From: JAZKDW01 sp040387375
GTDB taxonomy: Bacteria > Pseudomonadota > Gammaproteobacteria > Burkholderiales > Burkholderiaceae_D
Direction: 5' to 3'
Assembly: GCA_040387375.1 (NCBI GenBank)
Contig: JAZKDW010000015.1
Span: forward strand, 1-64,000
DNA length: 64,000 bases
Made by a program: the position numbers and the translations under genes
Part shown: positions 24,599 to 34,125 of the stretch, piece by piece
Layout: each line of letters starts with the position of its first letter
How positions within the stretch are numbered: position 1 is the first letter of the stretch
The notes under the pieces: generated by a model
Seen by the model: the letters and a program-made list of their open reading frames with translations, nothing else
Told to the model about the DNA's origin: nothing
Databases searched by the model: none

Positions 24599-25876
24599 TC
24601 AGCGTGTTGGAAAACGCTCGCGCAGCCAGCGCTGCAGCGTTCGTCCGGCAATCAGCTGCCCGCTTTCGTCACCCTGCTGCAGCGGCAAGCCATGGTGATT
24701 GCCGCGCACCTTGATTCGCTGCTTGTCGGTCGCCGGCATGCCGTCATAAATCACATCGAGGTCGCCCGGAAAAGCGCAGTTGTCGCCGGTATATTCGACC
24801 ATCAGGCAAGGCTGTTCTATCGACGATCCGCAACGTTCGAAGGATGCATTCGACGACAGGCCGGACCAGGTGGATAGCCAGGATTCGGGCGTGACAATCC
24901 GCGCGAAGCCGACGCTGCCGTAGTTGGAGACGAAGGGGTCGCCACCCCACAGGGAACCGAGCAGGCGGTCGGAAGGATCGAGTGAGGTATCCCATGCGCG
25001 CAGATCGGCATCGGTGCGCCATATTTCAAAGATCGGCTGATGGCTGGCGATGATCTTGGCGCCGCGGTCACGCACGGTCTTGAGTTTGTCGCGCGCAGCC
25101 TGGCGCTCGGCGATCGACTCGAGGGCGCGCGCATCCAGTCGCGCCACGCGGGCACGCTGCGCCGCGCGGTAACGTTCGGCGAACGCGGGTGTGTATTGCG
25201 CGCTTTCCGGCGCCCGGCGGAAGCCGTTGGCGGCATCGAAAGGATTGAGCGCGGCATCGACGGAAAACGGATCTTCTTCGTCGGTCACGGAGGGATCGAT
25301 GCTGTTCATCAGCAGGGTGCCCTGGCCCGGATGCGGGGAGACCAGCACGATGCCATCGACGGCGGGCAGATCGGCGCCGGCCAGTTTTGTCGGCCGTCCG
25401 CCCGGCGTGTGTGTGATCCGCTTTTCCGGCGCGGCGAGCGACTGCTGGTTATACAACGCATACAATCCGGCGCCACCTGAATTGCCAAGCAGGATGATCT
25501 TGTCGAAACCCTGGTCGCGCAGGAAACGCACGCCGGCGGCGACGTCATACAGGGCAATCTCGTGTTCCAGGCGCAGATCGTTGCCGACCGAACGTGGACC
25601 CTGGACCCACATCGCGCAACCGGCGTCCAGCACGTCGGGCACCAGGTAATGCGTGACGGCCAGTTCGCGCGGATGCATCTGGCACACCACGGTTTTTTCG
25701 CCGCCTCGCGCATACAGAAATCCGAGAGTGCGCTGGCCGTCTTCGGTTGCCAGAGGATGCGGCGTCATGCTGTAAGGCGCAAGCATGCGCGCCGGATCCC
25801 AGCTGGCGCCGCGCATGCCGGCCGCTACCGCCACTCCTTTTACGGCCGCTGAATTGGTTTTCGTCTCCATCATCAT
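24599..25876 (-). CDS. Alpha/beta-hydrolase of the aromatic operon
   Basis: Hydrolase of 425 residues. Nucleophile elbow ILLGNSGGAGLYALYN (GNSGG with Ser), catalytic His probably in KVRGNHHGLPLQ near the C-terminus. No signal peptide. It is the first gene of the operon, directly behind the TetR-type operator; an ester or thioester of the aromatic substrate is a plausible target. Three ATG codons in a row start the frame (25868-25876), with AAAGGATG just upstream; the first is reported. Confidence 0.78.
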   Translation of the reverse strand: MMMETKTNSAAVKGVAVAAGMRGASWDPARMLAPYSMTPHPLATEDGQRTLGFLYARGGEKTVVCQMHPRELAVTHYLVPDVLDAGCAMWVQGPRSVGNDLRLEHEIALYDVAAGVRFLRDQGFDKIILLGNSGGAGLYALYNQQSLAAPEKRITHTPGGRPTKLAGADLPAVDGIVLVSPHPGQGTLLMNSIDPSVTDEEDPFSVDAALNPFDAANGFRRAPESAQYTPAFAERYRAAQRARVARLDARALESIAERQAARDKLKTVRDRGAKIIASHQPIFEIWRTDADLRAWDTSLDPSDRLLGSLWGGDPFVSNYGSVGFARIVTPESWLSTWSGLSSNASFERCGSSIEQPCLMVEYTGDNCAFPGDLDVIYDGMPATDKQRIKVRGNHHGLPLQQGDESGQLIAGRTLQRWLRERFPTR

Positions 25877-25882
25877 CCTTTT

Positions 25883-25936
25883 ATTAATACCGTATTAATT
25901 TAACGAGAATAAAGAGTAATTAATACCGTGTCAAAT
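25883..25936. promoter_or_regulatory. Palindromic operator pair between TetR gene and aromatic operon
   Basis: ATTAATAC-C-GTATTAAT at 25883-25899 is a perfect 17-bp palindrome. A second copy, ATTAATAC-C-GTGTCAAAT at 25919-25936, keeps the left half exactly and the right half partly. Centres are 36 bp apart. The pair fills the 111-base gap between the divergent operon and the TetR gene, so it is the likely TetR site that controls both. Confidence 0.72.
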
Positions 25937-25987
25937 TATTTCGGAAATGACGTCGGCAGCGGCTTTGCATCGGTTATGCTTTGATCC

Positions 25988-26812
25988 ATGAACACGAATC
26001 GGAAATTGAAGTCCTCCTCAAGCGGGGCGCCTGTCGCCGCTCCCGGCGTGGCGCCGGCGAGGCGGCGGGGGCGGCCGCCGAAAGACACGCGCAGCGAGCA
26101 GGCAGGCAACGGCCTGTCGCGCGAAACGATTATCGAACGCGCGGTGGAAATTGCCCGCAGCGAGACGCTGGAGGAATTGTCGATGATGCGGCTGGCGCGC
26201 GAGTTCGGCGTCACGCCCGCGCTGATCCACTACTATGTCGGCAACCACGACGACCTGCTGTCAGGCGTCATCAATCGTTACTTTCGCGAGCGGGCCGAAA
26301 AATTTTCGTCCGGTGCAAAGAACTGGCGCGCCGACATCGAGAGCATCGCCCGCACCACCTATGAGGTGATGTCCAGCTACCAGGGCGTGGCCAGCTATAT
26401 TGCGTCACACAACCGGTTCAGGGTTTTCCAGAACGTTGCCCCGGGTGAGTCGGACTACGGCCTGATCGTATTCGACCGCACCGCCGACGCCTTGCGCAGG
26501 GCGGGATTATCGCCGTCGCAGGCAGGCATGGCGTTCCACCTCCTGATGCAGCACATCGTTGCCTGCGCCAATGCGAAGGTACGCCGGCAACTGCCCGCCA
26601 GCCACCGCAGTTTCATCCATTCGAGGCTGGTCGTGCTGGACCCGGTCACGTTTCCGGGCGCCACCTATATCGCGGAAGCGTTTTCGGAAATCGATGCCGA
26701 AACAGCATTCGAGAGCGGTCTTGTCATGCTGCTCGACGGGCTGGCGACCTGGCGCCGGGCGGCCGCGCAGGAAAAGCAAGCCGGCAAGGTCCGGGCGGCC
26801 AGGACGGCCTGA
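25988..26812 (+). CDS. TetR-family regulator of the aromatic operon
   Basis: Regulator of 274 residues, longer than the usual 200-230 because of a basic N-terminal tail (RRRGRPPKDTRSEQ). The helix-turn-helix lies at about 50-90 (TIIERAVEIARSETLEELSM, REFGVTPALIHYYVGNHDDL). The C-terminal ligand domain is typical TetR_C. Divergent from the operon 18465-25876 with two palindromic sites between. By family knowledge it represses until an aromatic acid or CoA thioester binds; the ligand is unknown. Confidence 0.88.
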   Translation: MNTNRKLKSSSSGAPVAAPGVAPARRRGRPPKDTRSEQAGNGLSRETIIERAVEIARSETLEELSMMRLAREFGVTPALIHYYVGNHDDLLSGVINRYFRERAEKFSSGAKNWRADIESIARTTYEVMSSYQGVASYIASHNRFRVFQNVAPGESDYGLIVFDRTADALRRAGLSPSQAGMAFHLLMQHIVACANAKVRRQLPASHRSFIHSRLVVLDPVTFPGATYIAEAFSEIDAETAFESGLVMLLDGLATWRRAAAQEKQAGKVRAARTA

Positions 26813-26826
26813 AAGCAGGGCGCGGC

Positions 26827-29328
26827 CTACTCGGTCAACGGGGTGGGGACCACTTCCATTGGCAAGGGCTGATCCCCTCTTGGCGGCACCAGTTCATCGG
26901 TGCGCCTGCCGCTGCCAACGCGCTCGCCTGTGACCGGATCACGGCCCATGCCGAGCAGGATGTCGGCCAGTTCCTGCGGCGTTTTTGTGCTGCTGCGCTC
27001 GATGCCCCGTATTGATAATTCAGGCCTGCGCGACGCCGCATCAATCATCGCATCGGCGCTGTCGCCATGATTGATGATCGCCGGTGCGGTCATCTCTTCG
27101 TACCAGGTTTCGTTCAGGTCTTCGGCCGGCTCAACCACTTTTGCTTCGACTGCCGCCATGACCGGCGCGCGGGCGGGTCTCGGAAATTGCGCCGTGGCGT
27201 CAATCAGTTTTCCCTTCAGTGCGCCGCGAAAAAAATCACCAACCACAAATAACGCATTGTGGCCGCCCTGCCCCCAGTACGCGCTGCGCATCGTCACCCG
27301 CGCATCGTTGAAACCGACCCAGGAACCGGCGACCAGGTTCGGATGCATCGCGATGAACCAGCCATCGGCATTATTCTGCGTGGTGCCGGTCTTGCCGGCG
27401 ATATCGGCCTCGATGCCGAAGCGCGATTTCATTGCCTGTCCGGTGCCGCGGGTGACCACACCGCGCATCATGTCGATCAGTTCGATTGCGGTCTGCTGCG
27501 ACATGCCGCGACGGGTGTCGCCACCAAATTCAGCCAGCACTTTTCCAGCACGATCGGTGATGCGCTTGATGAATACAGGCTGGCGGTACTCACCGCGCTG
27601 GGCAATCGTCGCGTACGCCGACACCATCTCCAGCAGCGTCACCGGACTGGTGCCAAGGGCCAGTGAGGGCACCGGATCGAGCTTGCTCTGGTTGACGCCC
27701 ATGGCCTGCGCCAGGTTCACGATGCCGGGCACACCTACGTCCTGCATGACCTGGGCCGTGATGGTATTTTTCGAAAAAATCAATCCCTCGCGCAGCGTCA
27801 TCATCCTGCCGCTTGCCGACCGCATGTCGGTCGGCCGCCATACCGCGTTGTTGGCAAAACGAATCTCAACCGGGTCGTCCCGATAGGCTTGATCGGGACT
27901 CAAACCGCGCTCCAGCGCGGCGCCGTAGACAATCGGCTTGAATGTCGACCCGGGCTGCCGTTCAGCCTGCGCCACATGGTCATAATGATCGCGCTCGAAG
28001 TCGCGGCTGCCGACCCAGGCCTTGACCTCGCCGGTGGCCGGATCGATGGCGACGAAGCTGGCCTCCAGGCGCGTTTTGGCGGCGCGCAGCCTGGCGATGA
28101 AACCCGCATCCTTCTGCAGCCCGGCGAGGATGGCGGCCTCGGTGCCACCGGCTGCCAGCGCCTTTTTATACTCTGGCGTCTCCTTTATGAATGTCTCGAC
28201 AAGATCGCGGCGCGTGTTCCAGAAATGTCCGAATGGCTGGATGCCGCCGCGCATTTTTGCATAGGCATCCGGTGTGCTGGACAACAGACGCCCGGACCGC
28301 TGGCCCCATTCGACGTCGGCAATGTTCTGCAAGGCGTCCGCCTGGCGCGCGACCGCAAGCAGGGCCGCTTCCTGCAGCGGCTGGTCGAGGGTGGTGTGGA
28401 TCACCAGGCCATCGGCATAGAGGTCGTGATCGTGCTGTTCGGCCCATTTGGTCACCCATTTGCGCACGTGCCCGGTGAAATGCGGCGACGAACCCGGCGG
28501 CTCCGCCTGATTGCTGAACCGGACCTGCAGCGGTTGTTCGCGCAGCGCCTGGAATTCGGCATCCGTGAGGTGCTGGTGTTTGCGCATTTGCGCCAGCACG
28601 ATATTGCGCCGTGCGCGCGCACGTTCGGGATTGACCACCGGGTTGTAGTAATGGGTGCCCTTGAGCATGCCGACCAGCATGGCGCTTTCCAGCGCATCGA
28701 GGTCGGCCGCCGATTTTCCGTAATAGGTGCGTGCCGCCATTTCAATGCCATGCACGTTGTAGAGGAATGGCATGGTATTGAGATAGGTTTCGAGGATCTG
28801 GGCCTTGCTGTAGGCACGCTCGATCTTGAGCGCGGTGATGATTTCCTTCAGCTTGCGGGTGATGGTGCGTGCACGTCCTATTTCGGCCGGGAATAGATTG
28901 CGGGCCAGTTGTTGTGTGATGGTGGAGCCGCCCTGCGTATCGCCGCCCGCGGTGCGGAACGCGGCGGACAGGGTCCGGCCAGGGTCGGCGCCGTGATGCC
29001 GGAAGAAACGATGATCCTCGGTGGCGATCAGCGCATGGAGCAGATGCGGCGATACGCGGGCTAGCGGCACCCATTCCTGGCGCGTGCGGCGGAAGGTGGT
29101 CAGTTCGCTGCCGTCGGCAGCAAGCACGACGCTCGGTTGCGCATTTTGCACTTGCTGCAGATAGTCCACTGCCGGCGTGGCGGGCACCAGCGATGCAACA
29201 AAAACCACCGCGCCCAGCACACAGGCGCCGCAGAAGAGCGTTACCCACATCAATCCCAGCCGCATGCGGCGCCTGTTTTTATTATTCACAATCTCGTTAT
29301 TTTCTTGATCGACTGGCTTATTCGACAA
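26827..29328 (-). CDS. Class A penicillin-binding protein (PBP1a type)
   Basis: Bifunctional peptidoglycan synthase of 833 residues. One membrane helix (residues about 25-48). Glycosyltransferase motifs: ATEDHRFFRHHGAD with the catalytic Glu, GGSTITQQLARNLF, and KLKEIITALKIE. Transpeptidase motifs: GSTFKPIVYG (active Ser), SKNTIT, and AGKTGTTQNNADGW. A long Pro/Glu-rich tail ends in LPMEVVPTPLTE. The protein polymerises and cross-links the wall in the periplasm. It stands alone, convergent with the TetR gene. Confidence 0.92.
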   Translation of the reverse strand: MSNKPVDQENNEIVNNKNRRRMRLGLMWVTLFCGACVLGAVVFVASLVPATPAVDYLQQVQNAQPSVVLAADGSELTTFRRTRQEWVPLARVSPHLLHALIATEDHRFFRHHGADPGRTLSAAFRTAGGDTQGGSTITQQLARNLFPAEIGRARTITRKLKEIITALKIERAYSKAQILETYLNTMPFLYNVHGIEMAARTYYGKSAADLDALESAMLVGMLKGTHYYNPVVNPERARARRNIVLAQMRKHQHLTDAEFQALREQPLQVRFSNQAEPPGSSPHFTGHVRKWVTKWAEQHDHDLYADGLVIHTTLDQPLQEAALLAVARQADALQNIADVEWGQRSGRLLSSTPDAYAKMRGGIQPFGHFWNTRRDLVETFIKETPEYKKALAAGGTEAAILAGLQKDAGFIARLRAAKTRLEASFVAIDPATGEVKAWVGSRDFERDHYDHVAQAERQPGSTFKPIVYGAALERGLSPDQAYRDDPVEIRFANNAVWRPTDMRSASGRMMTLREGLIFSKNTITAQVMQDVGVPGIVNLAQAMGVNQSKLDPVPSLALGTSPVTLLEMVSAYATIAQRGEYRQPVFIKRITDRAGKVLAEFGGDTRRGMSQQTAIELIDMMRGVVTRGTGQAMKSRFGIEADIAGKTGTTQNNADGWFIAMHPNLVAGSWVGFNDARVTMRSAYWGQGGHNALFVVGDFFRGALKGKLIDATAQFPRPARAPVMAAVEAKVVEPAEDLNETWYEEMTAPAIINHGDSADAMIDAASRRPELSIRGIERSSTKTPQELADILLGMGRDPVTGERVGSGRRTDELVPPRGDQPLPMEVVPTPLTE

Positions 29329-29419
29329 GTAACGGGAAGTTAAGTTTTACTGGAATTGGGAGAAGTTGATGTGTTATGCGAGCTGGCGCACCTAACGCCA
29401 AGGTTAGACGCCCTGGCGA

Positions 29420-29452
29420 AAAAAACCGTTCGCCGTACGTAAGGCGAACGGG
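29420..29452 (-). terminator. Intrinsic terminator of the indolepyruvate oxidoreductase gene
   Basis: Minus-strand stem CCGTTCGCC (29452-29444) with GGCGAACGG (29435-29427) around an 8-base loop, followed by seven T (A-run at 29420-29426). It begins 7 bases behind the stop codon. Confidence 0.85.
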
Positions 29453-29458
29453 TAATAC

Positions 29459-32400
29459 CTACGCCGCGTGACGGCCCGGGCTTTGCTGTCCGGCAGCCGT
29501 GGCGCCAGGCTGGACGCCGGCGAGCAGTGCGGCTTCCTTCTCTTTCGCCGCTTTCAAATGCCGCTCCTTCACATGACCGTAGCCGCGTATGTCTTCCGGA
29601 ACGCTGGCGATGGCGACAATCTGCGTCAGATTGTCTGAGCTCAGCGTGGGCAACAGGGCGGCGATCGTTTGCCGGTACTCGGCGATCAATGCCCGCTCGC
29701 TCCGGCGCTCTTCGGTGTAGCCAAACAGGTCGAATGCAGTGCCACGCAGCGACTTCAACCTGGCCAGCACGCCGAACGCCTTCATCATCCACGGCCCGAA
29801 TTCCTGCTTGATCAGATGCCCCTTCGCGTCACGTTTTGCCAGCAAGGGCGGCGCCAGATGGAATTTCAGCTTGTAATCACCTTCGAACATGCCGCCGATC
29901 CTGGCCGCAAAAGCACCATCGGTGTACAGGCGCGCGACTTCATACTCATCCTTGTACGCCATCAGCTTGAATAAATAGCGCGCCACGGCTTCCGTCAGCC
30001 GCAGCGGCCGGGCGCCATCGGCGATGCCGCTTTCGGCCGCACGCACCTGGTCGACAAATGTGCGGTACTGCTGCGCATAGGCGGCGTTCTGATATTCGGT
30101 GAGGAAAGCGACACGCTTGGCGATCAGGTCATCCAGGCTGGGCGCACGTTTGAATTCGATCACTTGCGCCGGCGTGTTGACCTGCGCCAGTTTTTCAACC
30201 GCTGCAAAATCGTGCGCGGCGGTGCGGCCCCAGACAAAAGCCTGCTTGTTGAAGCCGACCGACACGCCATTCAATTCGATCGCCTTGATGATGGCGGCTT
30301 CCGACAACGGCACCCAGCCTTTTTGCCAGGCATAACCCAGCATGAACATGTTGGTCGCAATCGTGTCGCCCATCAATGCGGTGGCGATCCTGCCGGCATC
30401 GATGAAGTCGACCCGCTCACTGCCGCACGCGGCCCGGATTTCCTTCTCCGCAGCGGTGCCCGGATATTGCCAGTCAGGGTTCTTGATGAAGGCGGCGGTC
30501 GGCGTGCCGGTGGCGTTGACCGCGGCATGCGTGCGTCCTTCCCCCATGCGCGACAATGCATCCCGGCTGGCGGTCACGATGACGTCGCAACCGATCACCA
30601 GGTCTGCCGCGCCGGCGCCTACCCGGGTCGAGTGAATCTGCTCGGGATGATCCGCCAGCCGCACGTGCGACATCACGGGTCCGCCCTTTTGTGCCAGGCC
30701 GCTCATGTCGAGCACCGAACAACCCTTGCCTTCCGCATGGGCGGCCATCGCCAGGATCTGGCCCACGGTGACGACGCCGGTACCGCCGATGCCGGTGACC
30801 AGTATGCCGTACGGCTGTTCAGTGGTCGGCAATACCGGCTGCGGCAGATCGGCGGCTTGCGGTGCTGCCGCAAGGTCCGGCCTGGAAGCCTCGGCTTTCT
30901 TCGGCTTTTTCAGTTGCCCGCCTTCTACCGTGACAAAGCTCGGGCAAAAGCCGGTGACGCACGAAAAATCCTTGTTGCACGATGACTGGTTGATCTGCCG
31001 CTTGCGGCCGAATTCGGTGTCTAGCGGCTCGACCGACAGGCAATTGGATTGCACGCTGCAATCGCCGCAGCCTTCGCATACCGCTTCATTGATCACCGCA
31101 CGTTTTGCCGGATCCGGATATTCGTTGCGTTTGCGGCGGCGGCGTTTTTCCGACGCGCAGGTCTGGTCGTAGATCATCGCCGACGCGCCTTTGAATTCGC
31201 GCAATTCGCGCTGCACGGCATCGAGTTCGCTGCGATGGCGGATCGTCACGCCAGGCGCCCAGTCGGTGCCGGCCGGATATTTGTCGGGCTCGTCAGTGAC
31301 GACAATGATCGGCCGCACGCCTTCGGCCGCGATCTGGCGCGAGATCATCGCCGGGTCCAGCGGACCGTCGAATGCCTGGCCACCGGTCATCGCCACGGCG
31401 TCGTTGTACAGGATCTTGTAGGTGATGTTGACCTTGGCCGCCACGGCCGCCCTGATCGCCAGCAGGCCCGAATGGAAATAAGTGCCGTCACCGAGGTTGG
31501 CGAACACATGCTGTTCACTGGTAAATGGCGCCTGCCCGATCCAGGTCGCCCCTTCGCCGCCCATGTGTGTGAAGGTCGCGGTTTCGCGGTCCATCCACAA
31601 CACCATGTAATGACAGCCGATGCCTGCCAGCGCACGGCTGCCTTCCGGCAGTCTGGTCGAGGTATTGTGCGGACAGCCGGAACAGAAATGCGGAATGCGA
31701 TCCTTTGCCGGGTCGGGTTTGGCGGACACTTGCAGCAGCGCGTCACGCGCCTCGAGATAAGCGATGCGTTCTTTCACCCGCTGCTCGACCGGGTGGCCGG
31801 CGAAGTATTTGGAAACGCGGGAGGCAATGGCGCGCGCGATCTGCGCCGGATTCAGTTCATAGGTCGCCGGCAGCAGCCAGTCGCCATGGCCCTCATGGCC
31901 CCGGTTGCTCCATTCGCCGGTGTCGTCGAACTTGCCGACCACACGCGGACGCACGTCGTCGCGCCAGTTGTACAGTTCTTCCTTCAGCTGATATTCGAGA
32001 ATCTGGCGCTTCTCTTCGACTACCAGTATTTCTTCCAGCCCCTGCGCAAATTCGCGCACGCCTTCGGCTTCCAGCGGCCAGGTCATGCCGACCTTGTACA
32101 GCCGGATGCCGATCTCACGCGCGGCGGCTTCATCGATGCCGAGGTCGGCCAATGCCTGCCTTGTATCGGTATAGGATTTGCCAGCGGTCATGATGCCGAT
32201 CCGCGCCCGCGGGCTATCCCAGATAATCCGATTGAGCCGGTTGGCGCGCGCATAGGCCAGCGCGGCATACCATTTGAAATTGTTCATCCGCGCTTCCTGC
32301 TCCAGCACGGCATCGGGCCAGCGGAGATTCAGACCGCCGGCCGGCAATACAAAATCGTCGGGCAGCACGATCTGCACGCGCTCGGGATCGAGTTCGACCG

Positions 32401-33061
32401 ACGCGCCCGATTCAACGATGTCCGTCACACATTTCATCGCCACCCACAGCCCGGTATAGCGGCTCATTGCCCAGCCGTGCAAACCGTAATCGAGATATTC
32501 CTGCACCGACGACGGATACAGCACCGGGATGCCGCATGCCTTCAGGATGTGTTCGCTCTGGTGCGCGGTGGTGGATGATTTGGCGGCGTGGTCATCGCCA
32601 GCCAATACCAGCACGCCGCCATGGCGGGAGGTGCCGGCCATGTTCGCATGCTTGAAGACATCGCCGCAGCGGTCGACGCCCGGTCCTTTGCCGTACCACA
32701 TTGAAAACACGCCATCGTACTGGGCGCCGGGAAACAGGTTGACTTGCTGCGTGCCCCATACGCTGGTAGCCGCCAGGTCTTCATTGACACCGGGGTGGAA
32801 CCTGACGTGATGCGCCTCAAGATGTTTGCTGGCTTTCATCGCGGTCTGATCGACGCTGCCCAGCGGCGAGCCGCGATAGCCCGTAATGAAGCCGGCAGTG
32901 TTCAGTCCGGCGCTGACGTCGCGTTGCCGCTGCAGCATCGGCAAACGAATGATGGCCTGCGTGCCGGTAATGAAGGCGCGGCCGTGGTCCAGCGTATATT
33001 TGTCGTCAAGGGAAATGTCATCCGCCAGCAACTGCTGTCCGGATGCGAGGGGTGCATTCAT
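29459..33061 (-). CDS. Fused indolepyruvate:ferredoxin oxidoreductase
   Basis: Single-chain IOR of 1200 residues that fuses the alpha (IorA) and gamma (IorB) parts. It decarboxylates arylpyruvates made by transamination of Phe, Tyr and Trp to arylacetyl-CoA, reducing ferredoxin. Visible parts: pyrimidine-binding domain (about 20-260, TGYRGSPLGSVDQT), TPP domain (FCSGCPHNTSTRLPEGSRAL and GGEGATWIGQAPF), a cysteine-rich segment VCEGCGDCSVQSNCL with CNKDFSCVTGFCPSF, and the gamma domain (GILVTGIGGTGVVTVGQILA). TTGGAGACTCC precedes the ATG. It lies behind phhA on the same strand, separated by 185 bases, so the three genes form an aromatic amino acid catabolic locus. Confidence 0.92.
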   Translation of the reverse strand: MNAPLASGQQLLADDISLDDKYTLDHGRAFITGTQAIIRLPMLQRQRDVSAGLNTAGFITGYRGSPLGSVDQTAMKASKHLEAHHVRFHPGVNEDLAATSVWGTQQVNLFPGAQYDGVFSMWYGKGPGVDRCGDVFKHANMAGTSRHGGVLVLAGDDHAAKSSTTAHQSEHILKACGIPVLYPSSVQEYLDYGLHGWAMSRYTGLWVAMKCVTDIVESGASVELDPERVQIVLPDDFVLPAGGLNLRWPDAVLEQEARMNNFKWYAALAYARANRLNRIIWDSPRARIGIMTAGKSYTDTRQALADLGIDEAAAREIGIRLYKVGMTWPLEAEGVREFAQGLEEILVVEEKRQILEYQLKEELYNWRDDVRPRVVGKFDDTGEWSNRGHEGHGDWLLPATYELNPAQIARAIASRVSKYFAGHPVEQRVKERIAYLEARDALLQVSAKPDPAKDRIPHFCSGCPHNTSTRLPEGSRALAGIGCHYMVLWMDRETATFTHMGGEGATWIGQAPFTSEQHVFANLGDGTYFHSGLLAIRAAVAAKVNITYKILYNDAVAMTGGQAFDGPLDPAMISRQIAAEGVRPIIVVTDEPDKYPAGTDWAPGVTIRHRSELDAVQRELREFKGASAMIYDQTCASEKRRRRKRNEYPDPAKRAVINEAVCEGCGDCSVQSNCLSVEPLDTEFGRKRQINQSSCNKDFSCVTGFCPSFVTVEGGQLKKPKKAEASRPDLAAAPQAADLPQPVLPTTEQPYGILVTGIGGTGVVTVGQILAMAAHAEGKGCSVLDMSGLAQKGGPVMSHVRLADHPEQIHSTRVGAGAADLVIGCDVIVTASRDALSRMGEGRTHAAVNATGTPTAAFIKNPDWQYPGTAAEKEIRAACGSERVDFIDAGRIATALMGDTIATNMFMLGYAWQKGWVPLSEAAIIKAIELNGVSVGFNKQAFVWGRTAAHDFAAVEKLAQVNTPAQVIEFKRAPSLDDLIAKRVAFLTEYQNAAYAQQYRTFVDQVRAAESGIADGARPLRLTEAVARYLFKLMAYKDEYEVARLYTDGAFAARIGGMFEGDYKLKFHLAPPLLAKRDAKGHLIKQEFGPWMMKAFGVLARLKSLRGTAFDLFGYTEERRSERALIAEYRQTIAALLPTLSSDNLTQIVAIASVPEDIRGYGHVKERHLKAAKEKEAALLAGVQPGATAAGQQSPGRHAA

Positions 33062-33246
33062 GGAGTCTCCAAGCCAAAAATTGTGTCTCTGGGTGCGATG
33101 GTGTCGCTGTCAAACGGACGCGCCTCATGAGCGAGTCGTTGTTCGTTTTGACATTTTACACGTTAGCACAGGCCTGGGATTCACTCAATGCACGCTGCAG
33201 CATGGAACTTTTGGGCTAGCGCAAATGTTGGCTCCGGCGCAGCCTC

Positions 33247-34125
33247 TCACATCAGGCTCAGATTTTTTTCACCGGGTAACAAAAAATCGGCCGGCAACGG
33301 CTCGAGCGTGTGCAAACGCTGATATATCGGCGTGAAATCGGGAGCGGTGTCATCAAACAGCTGCTGGAAATCGCGGATCACGAAATAAGTCGCCTGAAAT
33401 GAATCGATCTTGTAGAGCGTGCGCATCACACGCTCGACATCCAGCGCTATGCGCCGCGGCTGTGGACTGCTCAGGCAATATTCGATCTCGCCACCCGACG
33501 ACAGGATGCCGGCGCCATAAGCGCGCAAGCCTTGCGGACTTTGAATCAGGCCAAATTCGACGGTGTACCAATAAAGGCGCGCGAGGAATTGCAAGCCATC
33601 CAGCGTCAGTGCTTTCAAGCCGCCTTTTCCATACTCTTGCAAATGCTGGGCAAAGACCGGATTGAACAGCAAAGGCACATGGCCGAAAAAATCATGGAAC
33701 ACGTCCGGCTCGACGATATAGTCAAATTCATGCGGCTCGCGCAGCCATACCGTCACCGGGAAACGCCGGTTCGCCAGATGTTCGAAAAATATTTTATCCG
33801 GCACCAGTCCGGGCACCGCCACCAGTATCCATCCGGTCGCCCTGAACAAGGCCTCGGAGGTACGATCGAAGCGGGGAATACCCTGGCCGGCATCGAGGGC
33901 CGCAAGACTGTCAATGAACAGATCGCAGGCACGCCCGGGCAGCAACCTGGCCTGCCGCTGATACAGCTTGCGCCATAACGCATGCTGTTCCGCTGTATGG
34001 CTGTCCCAGTGTTGCGCGACGACGTATTGTTCGTCAGCCGCCGCGTAATCGCCGCGCAAGATGGCGCCATCGGACTTCTCCGCCAGCGTTTTCAGAAAAT
34101 CGGCCTGGCCGGTTGTGGTATTCAT
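33247..34125 (-). CDS. phhA: Phenylalanine 4-monooxygenase
   Basis: Pterin-dependent hydroxylase of 292 residues that converts Phe to Tyr. Iron ligands are His144 and His149 (FHDFFGHVP) and Glu190 (YWYTVEFGL). There is no N-terminal ACT domain, as usual for bacterial PhhA. The ATG overlaps the stop of hppD as ATGA, so the two are translationally coupled. The pterin carbinolamine dehydratase (phhB) needed to recycle the cofactor is not in the window. Confidence 0.94.
   Translation of the reverse strand: MNTTTGQADFLKTLAEKSDGAILRGDYAAADEQYVVAQHWDSHTAEQHALWRKLYQRQARLLPGRACDLFIDSLAALDAGQGIPRFDRTSEALFRATGWILVAVPGLVPDKIFFEHLANRRFPVTVWLREPHEFDYIVEPDVFHDFFGHVPLLFNPVFAQHLQEYGKGGLKALTLDGLQFLARLYWYTVEFGLIQSPQGLRAYGAGILSSGGEIEYCLSSPQPRRIALDVERVMRTLYKIDSFQATYFVIRDFQQLFDDTAPDFTPIYQRLHTLEPLPADFLLPGEKNLSLM

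Noticed and set aside
31049..32578. Plus-strand frame of 509 codons
   Set aside because: Antisense to the IOR gene, with His/Arg/Phe-rich composition typical of shadow frames.
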